From Neoarius graeffei (lineage: Eukaryota > Chordata > Actinopteri > Siluriformes > Ariidae): a DNA stretch of 64,000 nt. Under the pieces are notes generated by a model that worked only from the letters and a program-made list of their open reading frames with translations, ran no database searches and had not been told where the DNA came from. This document shows, in pieces, positions 33,109-43,065 of this stretch (position 1 is its first letter; the number at the start of each line of letters is the position of its first letter). The stretch is from positions 61,728,559 through 61,792,558 of the forward strand of contig NC_083574.1 in assembly GCF_027579695.1 (NCBI RefSeq), written 5' to 3'. The position numbers were made by a program, and so were the translations under genes.

Positions 33109-33948
33109 GTACAGTGTCTTGGAAAAGTATTCATCCCCCACAGTGTTTGTCCTGTTTTGTTGCATTACAAGCTGGAATTAAAATAGATTTTTGGGGGGTT
33201 AGCACCATTTGATTTACACAGCATGCCTACCACTTTAAAGGTGCAAATTGTTGTTTTATTGTGACACAAACAATAATTAAGATGAAAAAACAGAAAACTG
33301 GAGTGTACATAAGTACCCCCCAAAGTCAATACTTTGTAGAGCCACCTTTTGCTGCAATTACAGCTGCAAGTCTCTTGGGCGGCCTTCTCTTGTCAGGTTT
33401 GTAGTGGTGCCATATTCTTTCCATTTTGCTATAATGGATTTAATGGCGCTCCCTGGGATTTTCAAAGTTTGAGATATTTTTTATAACCCAACCCTGATCC
33501 ATACTTCTCCACAACTTTGTCTCTGACCTGTTTGGAGGCTCCTTGGTTTTCATGTTGCTTGCTTAGTAGTGTTGCAGAGTCAGGGTCCTTCCAGAACAGG
33601 TTGATTTATACAGACATCATGTGACAGGTCATGTGACACTTTGATTGCACACAGATGGATCTTAATCAACTAATTATGTGACTTATGAAGTGAATTGGTT
33701 GGAGCAGCTCTTATTTAGGGGTTTCATACGAAAGGGGGTGAATACCTATGCACACTCCAGATTTCTGTTTTTCATCTTAATTATTGTTTGTGTCACAATA
33801 AAACAACAATTTTCATCTTTAAAGTGGTAGGCATGCTGTGTAAATCAAATAGTGCTAACCCTCCAAAAATCCATTTTAATTCCAGCTTGTAATGCGACAA
33901 AACAGGACAAACACTGCGGGGGATGAATACTTTTACAAGACACTGTAT
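33109..33948 (-). mobile_element. Internally deleted Tc1-like element
   Basis: Same ends as 27999-29610 (TACAGTGTCTTGGAAAAGTA and TACTTTTACAAGACACTGTA). In minus orientation the first transposase segment joins directly to the last one near 33385, so about 770 bp of the coding region are missing. A non-autonomous derivative. Confidence 0.88.
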
Positions 33949-33949
33949 T

Positions 33950-34480
33950 CTCCCAGAAAGCTTCTCACCATGGCTCAGGTTACCAGAACTTTTATAGCAT
34001 CAGACTTACACATTCATTTGCATTGAGAACAAAGAACTTTTCAGCTTCTCATTGGTAATAAACATAGCCACATACAAAATGGAAAACTATTGTGCAAGTT
34101 ATGATTCAAAGACAAAAACAGGATATGGTTAGCATGGATGGCCTTGGATAAGACACATATCTTCATGGCACCTACACCATCTTTGAGAAGCTCTTGTGCT
34201 TACTAGCAGTCATGTACATTCTCACTGTTATGTCACGTCACACAGAGAAAATCCAGCTAAACACAAATAGTGAGAATGTATTCATAACTCACATTTAAGT
34301 AATTGTTCTTTAAATGTGTACAGGCATAAAAGCAAGATTAATATTTAAATAATCACAAAGACATGATTTTTTCTTTTTTAAAGTCTTGTTACAATAAGGA
34401 ATAAATTGAGCGATGTGTGGGAGATGAACCAGGTGAGCTTTCTGACTGCTTTTGAGACTATAAAGAACGACCACCAAATA
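33950..34480. other. mctp2 intron, nothing recognised
   Basis: Unique-looking AT-rich intron sequence between exons 2 and 3. Confidence 0.5.
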
Positions 34481-34822
34481 GGGGCGGCATGGTGATGTAG
34501 TGGTTAGCGCTGTCGCCTCACAGCAAGAAGGTTCTGGGTTCAAGCCCAGTGGTCGATGGGGGCCTTTCTGTGCGGAGTTTGCATGTTCTCCCTGTGTCTG
34601 CGTGGGTTTCCTCCGGGTGCTCCGGTTTCCCCCACAGTCCAAAGAAATGCAGGTTAGGCTAATTGGTGGCTCTAAATTGACCGTAGGTGTACCGGTAAGT
34701 GTGAATGGTTGTTTGTCTCTATGTGTCAGTCCCACAATGATCTGGCGACTTGTCCAGGATGTACCCTGACTCTTGCCTGCGACCCTGTAGAACAGGATAA
34801 GTGGTTACGGATAATGGATGAG
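34481..34822 (+). mobile_element. Main-family SINE with target duplication
   Basis: Head GGGGCGGCATGGTGATGTAG to ATAATGGATGAG. The 10-bp direct repeat CCACCAAATA is at 34471-34480 and 34823-34832. A short internal deletion near 34768 (TCTTGCCTGCGACC). Confidence 0.93.
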
Positions 34823-34834
34823 CCACCAAATAGA

Positions 34835-35482
34835 GAGCTGGCCTCTTATTGTGACAATGTGTATAAGAATTTGGATAGTTTCTATAGTCTTGAAAAGTTG
34901 TATTATTCTGATGTGGTGTGGAAGAAATGAGTAGGAAATAATAATAATAACACCATAACTTTCTGCTGTGTGTTGGGTGGGATATTTTTAGCTCGCAGGT
35001 CAAGATTCTGTTTTGCATTATTGGTTTCCATCCAGGAAGAGATGTGAAAAAGGCATTCCAATATTTTTTTGGGGGTGGATTTAAAAAAAAAAAGAGAGAA
35101 GTTGTGTATTATCAGCACCAGCTAGCCTGGGGAGGTTTAAACAACATCACTATTGGAATTCTACAGGATTCAGAACCTAGTCCAGCTCCTGTAGAGTACC
35201 TGGTTATTTATCCTGACAGACTAATGTACAGGAGGTGGTTAATTAAAAACAGTAAAAGACCTGTGTGAGAATAGGTGAGAATAGCATATTCCAAGGTTTT
35301 AGGAGGAAAACATGTCTTTACTTAGCAACACTGGTGGGGTTGAAGGTGGGTTTCTTTAGTAGGAGTGTGATATTAGGAGTCTTCATAGTAATGTGTTAGT
35401 TAGTGCAAAGTTGCTTGAGGTTGTGTGGTGAAAAAATGGATGGTAATGAGCAGTGGGCAGTTTGTTGGGTGACCTGTCAGGT
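34835..35482. other. mctp2 intron, nothing recognised
   Basis: No repeats or coding motifs recognised. Confidence 0.4.
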
Positions 35483-36433
35483 AGTTTAAAGTGCATATTC
35501 TGGACCAATTTCATTTTTTTATATGAAAGTATGTCCCTTTACAAACTCATCCAGAAGGGTAATTTTGCACAAGGCCATCTGTCTACAGCAGAAAAAAATA
35601 AAAGAACAAAACACGTCTGGAAAAATCCCAAGGGAGTCTGGAGCCAGATTCGTGACGTCACCTGCGGAAGCGCCAGCAGCCTACGAGAGCTTGCATGGTT
35701 TCAGTGCACAGACGGTGTAGACCAAGCGCTCCCATTTCTCTCTCATTGTCCTGTCTTTTGGGAAACGATGAGTACTAATCCCATCAAGACTGGTGTTGCT
35801 ACACCCTCCGACGATACATCTGTAAAGCCTCGGTCACAACTGGCCGTACGTGCTCCTACGGCCGGTCTATGTGCAAAAAACGCAAGAAATGCACGGAGGG
35901 CGCGCTTGAAATGCACGGAGGGCGCGCGTGTGACGTGCTGATTTTCGAGCCGTAGACTGGCCACAGACCGGCCGCAGAGGTTCTTTGTCATGTCAAACAA
36001 ACTCTACGGGCGCTTACGTTTTTTTCAGGTTGCAAGACAAACTTACGGCCAACGCGCGTCTTTCTCCATGAACAAAAAAAACGCAACGATTTGGGAAACG
36101 CCAAAAATCGCACAGCCAAAAAATCATACGGCCGGTTGTGACCGAGGCTTTAACCATTTTAATAATTACGTGATGACGTTGAAGAAATTTGCAGAAAACC
36201 ACCAGGTCATTTTCTCATAAACAAACCAGCGCTGACGTAGGATTCAGAGGGAGGCATCCCGCACGTGACGTCATGAAAATCAATGTTTCCCGGGAAATCC
36301 AAATGGCAAGTTTTTTCAGAGGCGGACCAATTCGCCTCAAATGGCTTGATTTCAACTGAATTTTTCTGGTATTGCGCAAGGTAAAAAAACTGCACAAAAT
36401 GCAAAATGTGACAGATATTTGACCAAAGTTTAA
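35483..36433. repeat. Probable dispersed repeat carrying a MITE
   Basis: GTGCATATTCTGGACCAATT ... TTCGTGACGTCACCTGCGG left of the MITE and GTGACGTCATGAAAATC right of it are GC-rich compared with flanking intron, with several TGACGTCA sites. Thought to be one older repeat split by 35825-36150; family unknown. Confidence 0.35.
35825..36150. mobile_element. CpG-rich MITE, copy 2 (TA-flanked)
   Basis: Inverted terminal repeats AAGCCTCGGTCACAACTGG and CCGGTTGTGACCGAGGCTT, TA at 35823-35824 and 36151-36152. Inverted relative to copy 1 at 12613-12904. It has an extra direct duplication of ATGCACGGAGGGCGCGC at about 35889-35927 absent from copy 1. Confidence 0.88.
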
Positions 36434-36436
36434 TAT

Positions 36437-37010
36437 ACAACCCCGATTCCAAAAAAGTTGGGACAAAGTACAAATTGTAAATAAAAACGGAATGCAATGA
36501 TGTGGAAGTTTCAAAATTCCATATTTTATTCAGAATAGAACATAGATGACATATCAAATGTTTAAACTGAGAAAATGCATCATTTAAAGAGAAAAATTAG
36601 GTGATTTTAAATTTCATGACAACAACACATCTCAAAAAAGTTGGGACAAGGCCATGTTTCCCACTGTGAGACATCCCCTTTTCTCTTTACAACAGTCTGT
36701 AAACGTCTGGGGACTGAGGAGACAAGTTGCTCAAGTTTAGGGATAGGAATGTTAACCCATTCTTGTCTAATGTAGGATTCTAGTTGCTCAACTGTCTTAG
36801 GTCTTTTTTGTCGTATCTTCCGTTTTATGATGCTCCAAATGTTTTCTATGGGTGAAAGATCTGGACTGCAGGCTGGCCAGTTCAGTACCCGGACCCTTCT
36901 TCTATGCAGCCATGATGCTGTAATTGATGCAGTATGTGGTTTGGCATTGTCATGTTGGAAAATGCAAGGTCTTCCCTGAAAGAGACGTCATCTAGATGAC
37001 GTCTCCCATA
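36437..37010 (-). mobile_element. Truncated Tc1-like element (CAACCCC family)
   Basis: The left end CAACCCCGATTCCAAAAAAG begins after TA at 36435-36436. The minus strand carries the last third of the transposase, then stops in a 24-nt perfect palindrome at 36982-37005 and joins the dispersed repeat at 37022. No second terminal repeat. Confidence 0.85.
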
Positions 37011-37021
37011 ATCGTTGTCCC

Positions 37022-37720
37022 CATTACACATTCATAAAAGACTATTCACATGGTAACTGTATAATAATCACTTTCACTTTTTCGGTTTCGATTGGTTTCT
37101 CTTTCATGGTGGGAATGTCCACCGTAAACAGGATAAAATCTCTCAGACATAATTTAGGCTATTTGGGGGTAAAATGTTGTGAGATGGCACGCGGATTTTA
37201 TGCGCTTTGGATGATTCAGGACAGTGATTCAATTTCAGGACAGTGATTCAACACATAATTCAATTCATGATTCAGGACAGCAAATCAATTCATGATTCAA
37301 TTCATGATTCAGCACAGCGATTCGTTTCAATCTTGAGAACTGCGACACCGATGCTGGGCGGTGCCTTATTTTATTTTTTTTTAACTGCGAGTTAATCCAG
37401 CCGAAGATCAACTTGAGTAAGCATAAATATTTCTTCTATTTCTTATGAACAGATCGGTTGATATGCATGTGCTGTAGTGCATATACAGGAAATATCACTG
37501 AGAAATTTTTCCAGAGTTAAAGGTATTTTCTTCAAAAATAGTTAGTTTTGCTCTAATTTGAGTTTAGAGAGTAAAATTTGGAGTTGGAGTGGGATCAAAA
37601 TTACAGAGTAATTGTGTAACAGAGTAACATAGTTGACTGTGGCTCTGAACTGAGTAAAATAGTACAAGAGTTAATTTCAAGACACACTGAATAGACTCAA
37701 ATACCAAAATAAAGCCAAAT
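37022..37720. repeat. Dispersed repeat of unknown family, copy 2
   Basis: Homologous to 14757-15413 over most of its length (CATTCATAAAAGACTATTC; ATTCAGGACAG units; CTCTGAACTGAGTAAAATAG). Confidence 0.75.
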
Positions 37721-37739
37721 ACCAGACAAACGAAGCTTT

Positions 37740-38110
37740 TGTAAAAAGTGGTTTTACAACTGTGTTGGAATGTGAGACAAAACATTGCCTTACCCATTGT
37801 GACTTGACCTGATGGGCTTAAGGTGTTGGCAGTGGGAGGGGTTTTTACTCTTCTCATTGAATGGAATGGAATTTTTTACACTTCTCATTGAATACCCCTC
37901 CCACTGCCAACCCTTTATCCCAAAACAATAGGACATAAATGTTTTGATGGCCAGTTAATTGTCCAAATCAATGGAGCAGATTTATGGTTTTGTGCTTGAT
38001 CCATTCCTAAGACTGAACAGAATCACCTCAAGTGATCAAAACGGTTAGTCACAATGGGTAAGGTCATGTGTTTTCACACATTCCAACACAGTTCTAAAAC
38101 TGCTTTTTAC
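37740..38110. repeat. Inverted repeats around a unique core
   Basis: GTTTTACAACTGTGTTGGAATGTG...CTTACCCATTGTGACT (37750-37804) reappears inverted at about 38043-38104 (AGTCACAATGGGTAAGG ... CATTCCAACACAGTTCTAAAA), so the 370 bp form a foldback-like unit. Confidence 0.65.
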
Positions 38111-38252
38111 ATCATTTATCTGTTATTTTTTAAAAGTACAATCATGACATACATACTACATAGATATTATTGTAGCTGAACTTGTGCTGAATACAAAAAA
38201 GTCATATGACTTTGAAAATACTCCTGAGATTATTATTATAATAATTATATAA

Positions 38253-38943
38253 CCCCGATTCCAAAAAAGTTGGGACAAAGTACAAATTGTAAATAAAAAC
38301 GGAATGCAATGATGTGGAAGTTTCAAAATTCCATATTTTATTCAGAATAGAACATAGATGACATATCAAATGTTTAAACTGAGAAAATGCATCATTTAAA
38401 GAGAAAAATTAGGTGATTTTAAATTTCATGACAACAACACATCTCAAAAAAGTTGGGACAAGGCCATGTTTACCACTGTGAGACATCCCCTTTTCTCTTT
38501 ACAACAGTCTGTAAACGTCTGGGGACTGAGGAGACAAGTTGCTCAAGTTTAGGGATAGGAATGTTAACCCATTCTTGTCTAATGTAGGATTCTAGTTGCT
38601 CAACTGTCTTAGGTCTTTTTTGTCGTATCTTCCGTTTTATGATGCTCCAAATGTTTTCTATGGGTGAAAGATCTGGACTGCAGGCTGGCCAGTTCAGTAC
38701 CTGGACCCTTCTTCTACGCAGCCATGATGCTGTAATTGATGCAGTATGTGGTTTGGCATTGTCATGTTGGAAAATGCAAGGTCTTCCCTGAAAGAGACGT
38801 CATCTGGATGGGAGCATATGTTGCTCTCGAACCTGGATATACCTTTCAGCATTGATGGTGTCTCCAGGTTCTAGAGCAACATATGCTCCCATCCAGACGT
38901 CGTCTCTTTCAGGGAAGACCTTGCATTTTCCAACATGACAATG
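38253..38943 (-). mobile_element. Rearranged Tc1-like element with inverted duplication
   Basis: Begins AACCCCGATTCCAAAAAAG. After the last third of the transposase the sequence folds back: 38757-38830 is repeated in reverse complement at 38870-38943. The other terminal repeat is missing. Confidence 0.85.
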
Positions 38944-39130
38944 TCAAAAAAGTCAGCCAATATTATTAATATAATTATAATAAAAATAATTAATTATAAT
39001 TATCTTTAATAATATTGGCTGACTTTTTTCATAGTATATCAGATATATTCCATTCAGCTAGCATGATATTGATCATCTTCAACTTGTTCAATATAATGCT
39101 AACTGAATGGAATATATCTGATACACCACT
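38944..39130. repeat. Two adjacent hairpins (AT-rich foldback)
   Basis: AAAAAGTCAGCCAATATTAT (38946) returns inverted at about 39029. TATCAGATATATTCCATTCA (39037) returns inverted at 39103-39122. The second motif is also found at 56040-56150. Confidence 0.75.
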
Positions 39131-40270
39131 CAACGCCAGCCAATGTTATTTGAATATGTCACTCAGGTCTGTGATGTTTTTCATAAGAAAAACATGAGTT
39201 TTTCAACATGAGAAGATAAACTTCATATATTCAAGCCAAGGTGTGATTTCCTTTTCATTACTGTATATAACCACATTCACAAACAAAAACTACGTAAGTT
39301 AAACAAAACCATACATCGATATTGTCACAAGTGAAGATACTGAAATATATGTTACTCAGTGTCTCAGATGTAGCTCAACACCTCACAGAAGACCATCGGC
39401 TGTGCACTGCCTTCCCTAGAGGACATTTTCTCCTCCCGCTGTCTCAGCAGAGCAGCCAACATACTGAAAGACCCTTCATCATCTGTTTAAACCGCTGCCC
39501 TCTGGGAAACGTTTAGGTCCATCAAATTTTGTACATACAGACTTAAGACAACTTCTACCCCACAGCCATACGTGAACTGAACACTGCCAATCACTAGCTA
39601 CCTGTACTACTGCACACTGAATGTATATATCTACCAGCACTACCTCATTCCAATGAATGGGTTTCCCTTCGAAAAACTGGAAAGAGTAGTGGCCCCCCAA
39701 GTGCAGCGAGGTGCAAAGAGCATACCGCCACAGGTGACGTGTAAGCTGGGGGGTCCGGGGGCATGCTCCTCTTGAAAATTTTGAAATATAAAGTTTCATT
39801 TCGTGGCTTCTGGTGACATGTAGAGCTGATTTTAAGGCTATATTATAATTTTACTGAGTTCCCACCCTAAAAACAGAACCCCCCCCCCCCCCCCCCCCCC
39901 CCAAAGTCAATACAAAGTTGTACCAGGCAATTACAAAATTTAAAAATGAACAGCTGTGAACATGATGAAACCATTGCAGACCTACATGTACTTGATTAGA
40001 TCTAGGCCTATAGATCTATAATATTTTGACAGTTAAGTCATTGGAGACTCTGAGTTTTATTCAGACATTCGTGTGTGACCAACAATGTGGCAACTTCAGT
40101 TCATCAAAATTTGCCACCATGGGGTTAAGTTCTAAAGACTGCTGCATTCCAGCTTGACTATCACCAGAACATAAAAAACAAGGCCACGTGTTTTTACACA
40201 CGTGCACATGGACAAGATCTAGTGAACATTTTCAATATACCTTTTTCTCCTGGAGTCACCACCAACCAGT
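39131..40270. other. mctp2 intron, nothing recognised except a poly-C run
   Basis: Contains a C homopolymer at 39879-39902. No gene motifs found. Confidence 0.4.
39879..39902 (+). repeat. Poly-C tract, 24 bp
   Basis: Uninterrupted cytosines; its length may be an assembly estimate. Confidence 0.85.
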
Positions 40271-40434
40271 CATATGTGACGAGTCATGGAATCCACGGAC
40301 ACATGTCAGCCGAAACGAATCCGAGAAAATCGCAAACAAAGCATTTTTTTTTCGAAAAAAATGCTTCTTTTGCGATTTTCTCGGATTCGTTTCGGCCGAC
40401 ATGTGTCCGTGGATTCCATGACTCGTCACATATG
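40271..40434. repeat. Near-perfect 164-bp hairpin (foldback element)
   Basis: Arms of about 80 bp start CATATGTGACGAGTCATGG and end with the reverse complement, with about 3 mismatches and a tiny TTCGAA-type centre. No clear target duplication was found. Confidence 0.9.
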
Positions 40435-40452
40435 TCTTCAGCCAATCTGGAT

Positions 40453-40755
40453 CTACGCGTATGATCTACATTTTTGCTTTTTTTTCTGCTCTGATGAGCT
40501 TTCTTCTTGCCATTTCCTGGCAGCTCCCTGGACAGCAGCATCAACTCCATCATCAACGGCATCAGCAGCATGACTCTCACTGTCAGGCTCGAGCTGGTCA
40601 GCAATATGCAGCGAACTGGCCGTCGTGGTCTCACAACTATGGTCTTCCACTGTTGTGGAGTTGTTTTGTGCAGTTTTCTTTGTGAAAAATTCTGTAATTA
40701 AGCTGCAAGCCATTGATGTTTTGCTCACTCGTACCTGGGTTGAAGGCTCTGCCAT
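40453..40755 (-). CDS. Unrecognised 100-codon ORF beside the hairpin
   Basis: The minus-strand ATG lies in a strong context (AAAAATGGCAG). The predicted peptide begins MAEPSTQVRVSKTSMACSLI, then TEFFTKK, then a Ser/Thr/Asp-rich acidic stretch, and ends lysine-rich (EQKKKQKCRSYA). I do not recognise it. LITEFFTKK resembles the start of some transposase or PCNA-binding proteins, but no catalytic domain is present. It could be a first exon of a transposon gene or chance. It is antisense within an mctp2 intron. Confidence 0.25.
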   Translation of the reverse strand: MAEPSTQVRVSKTSMACSLITEFFTKKTAQNNSTTVEDHSCETTTASSLHIADQLEPDSESHAADAVDDGVDAAVQGAARKWQEESSSEQKKKQKCRSYA

Positions 40756-41090
40756 TTTTGCATCAGTTACCTATGAATATTAATTATGCATCACTCATCC
40801 AATCAATGCAGGATACCACACACTCAGCCAATCAGTGTGGAATTCCCTTCTCTGAAATCAGCTGTGAACTTAGGTCAGGTTCAGGGCCATGGGCTTGCAT
40901 GGACTGTATTGATTACCTGCTCAAAGGCTACAAAATACATGCATGTTGATTCTAGCTTTATACTGTAGGCCTAAATTGTAAGCATTGTGGCGGCGGTTTA
41001 ATGGGTAGCAGCATGTCACTAAACATGTCTGTCAACAAATTAAGCTACTAAACTATGATGCTTTGGATAAACCCTGTGTGTATATATACA

Positions 41091-42698
41091 CAACCCCAAT
41101 TCCAAAAAAGTTGGGACAAAGTACAAATTGTAAATAAAAACGGAATGCAATGATGTGGAAGTTTCAAAATTCCATATTTTATTCAGAATAGAACATAGAT
41201 GACATATCAAATGTTTAAACTGAGAAAATGTATCATTTAAAGAGAAAAATTAGGTGATTTTAAATTTCATGACAACAACACATCTCAAAAAAGTTGGGAT
41301 AAGGCCATGTTTACCACTGTGAGACATCCCCTTTTCTCTTTACAACAGTCTGTAAACATCTGGGGACTGAGGAGACAAGTTGCTCAAGTTTAGGGATAGG
41401 AATGTTAACCCATTCTTGTCTAATGTAGGATTCTAGTTGCTCAACTGTCTTAGGTCTTTCTTGTTGTATCTTCCATTTTATGATGTGTTTGATGTGATGT
41501 TTTCTATGGGTGAAAGATCTGGACTGCAGGCTGGCCAGTTCAGTACCCGGACCCTTCTTCTACACAGCCATGATGCTGTAATTGATGCAGTATGTGGTTT
41601 GGCATTGTCATGTTGGAAAATGCAAGGTCTTCCCTGAAAGAGACATTGTCTGGATGGGAGCATATGTTGCTCTAGAACCTGGATATACCTTTCAGCATTG
41701 ATGGTGTCTTTCCAGATGTGTAAGCTGCCCATGCCACATGCACTAATGCAACCCCATACCATCAGAGATGCAGGCTTCTGAACTGAGCGCTCATAACAAC
41801 TTGGGTCGTCCTTCTCCCCTTTAGTCCAAATGACACGGCGTCCCTGATTTCCATAAAGAACTTCAAATTTTGATTCGTCTGACCACAGAACAGTTTTCCA
41901 CTTTGCCACAGTCCATTTTAAATGAGCCTTGGCCCAGAGAAGACGTCTGCGCTTCTGGATCGTGTTTAGACACGGCTTCTTCTTTGAACTATAGAGTTTT
42001 AGCTGGCAACGGCAGATGGCACGGTGAATTGTGTTCACAGATAATGTTCTCTGGAAATATTCCTGAGCCCATTTTGTGATTTCCAATACAGAAGCATACC
42101 TGTATGTGATGCAGTGCCGTCTAAGGGCCCGAAGATCACGGGCACCCAGTATGGTTTTCCGGCCTTGACCCTTACGCACAGAGATTCTTCCAGATTCTCT
42201 GAATCTTTTGATGATATTATGCACTGTAGATGATGATATGTTCAAACTCTTTGCAATTTTACACTGTCGAACTCCTTTCTGATATTGCTCCACTATTTGT
42301 CGGCGCAGAATTAGGGAGATTGGTGATCCTCTTCCCATCTTTACTTCTGAGAGCCGCTGCCACTCCAAGAAGCTCTTTTCATACCCAGTCATGTTAATGA
42401 CCTATTGCCAATTGACCTAATGAGTTGCAATTTGGTCCTCCAGCTGTTCCTTTTTTGTACCTTTAACTTTTCCAGCCTCTTATTGCCCCTGTCCCAACTT
42501 TTTTGAGATGTGTTGCTGTCATGAAATTTCAAATGAGCCAATATTTGGCATGAAATTTCAAAATGTCTCACTTTTGACATTTGATATGTTGTCTATGTTC
42601 TATTGTGAATACAATATCAGTTTTTGAGATTTGTAAATTATTGCATTCCGTTTTTATTTACAATTTGTACTTTGTCCCAACTTTTTTGGAATTGGGGT

Positions 42699-42700
<2 letters not shown>
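41091..42700 (-). mobile_element. Best-preserved Tc1-like element (CAACCCC family)
   Basis: Both ends present: CAACCCCAATTCCAAAAAAG and CTTTTTTGGAATTGGGGTTG. The transposase is nearly intact. The flanking dinucleotides read CA and TG, not TA, probably through mutation. The right side abuts a (TA)n tract. Confidence 0.93.
41311..42338 (-). pseudogene. Tc1-like transposase, almost intact, one late frameshift
   Basis: It would catalyse cut-and-paste transposition. From ATG 42338 (MGRGSPISLILRR) the frame is open for 286 codons to 41478. It has a helix-turn-helix region (CKIAKSLNISSSTVHNIIKR), SGRISVRKGQGRKT, VLWSDESKFEV (first Asp), [13 protein letters not shown] (second Asp) and SPDLSPIEN (Glu), with DD34E spacing. 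Near 41490 a net 5-nt insertion (GATGTGTTTGATGTGATG in place of GATGCTCCAAATG) shifts the frame, so the last 60-70 residues are lost. The homologous stop is at 41311-41313. An upstream in-frame ATG at 42392 exists, but the other copy starts at the MGRGSP Met. Confidence 0.88.

Positions 42701-42706
<6 letters not shown>

Positions 42707-42759
<53 letters not shown>
42707..42759 (+). repeat. (TA)n microsatellite
   Basis: About 26 TA units immediately after the Tc1 element. Confidence 0.95.
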
Positions 42760-42761
<2 letters not shown>

Positions 42762-42956
42762 TAGTTTTGTTGTGTCACTGCACCATGAGGACCGCTAACC
42801 AATTTCGTTGTTCTCTGTGCAATGACAGTAAAGGAATTCTGAATTCTCTATGAAAAATCCAAGTGGCGTATTTCCCAGTAAAACACTTGTCTCTATATAA
42901 TAAATAGCATTATGCAATACAAGTATGTTTTTGCTGTGTGTGATATTTATACACAG

Positions 42957-43065
42957 AGCTCAGTGAGCAGTGAAACCCAGGTCTTTCCAGCAGGCCAGAA
43001 GCTCCATTATCTCCTCACCATCAACTTAAAGGAAGGAAGGAAACTGGCCATCAGAGACCGCTCAG
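42957..43065 (+). CDS. mctp2: mctp2 coding exon 3 (start of C2A)
   Basis: Acceptor TTATACACAG, donor CTCAG|GTAAGC. Encodes SSVSSETQVFPAGQKLHYLL and the first C2A strand LTINLKEGRKLAIRDRSG. Enters in phase 0 and leaves in phase 1. Confidence 0.92.
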
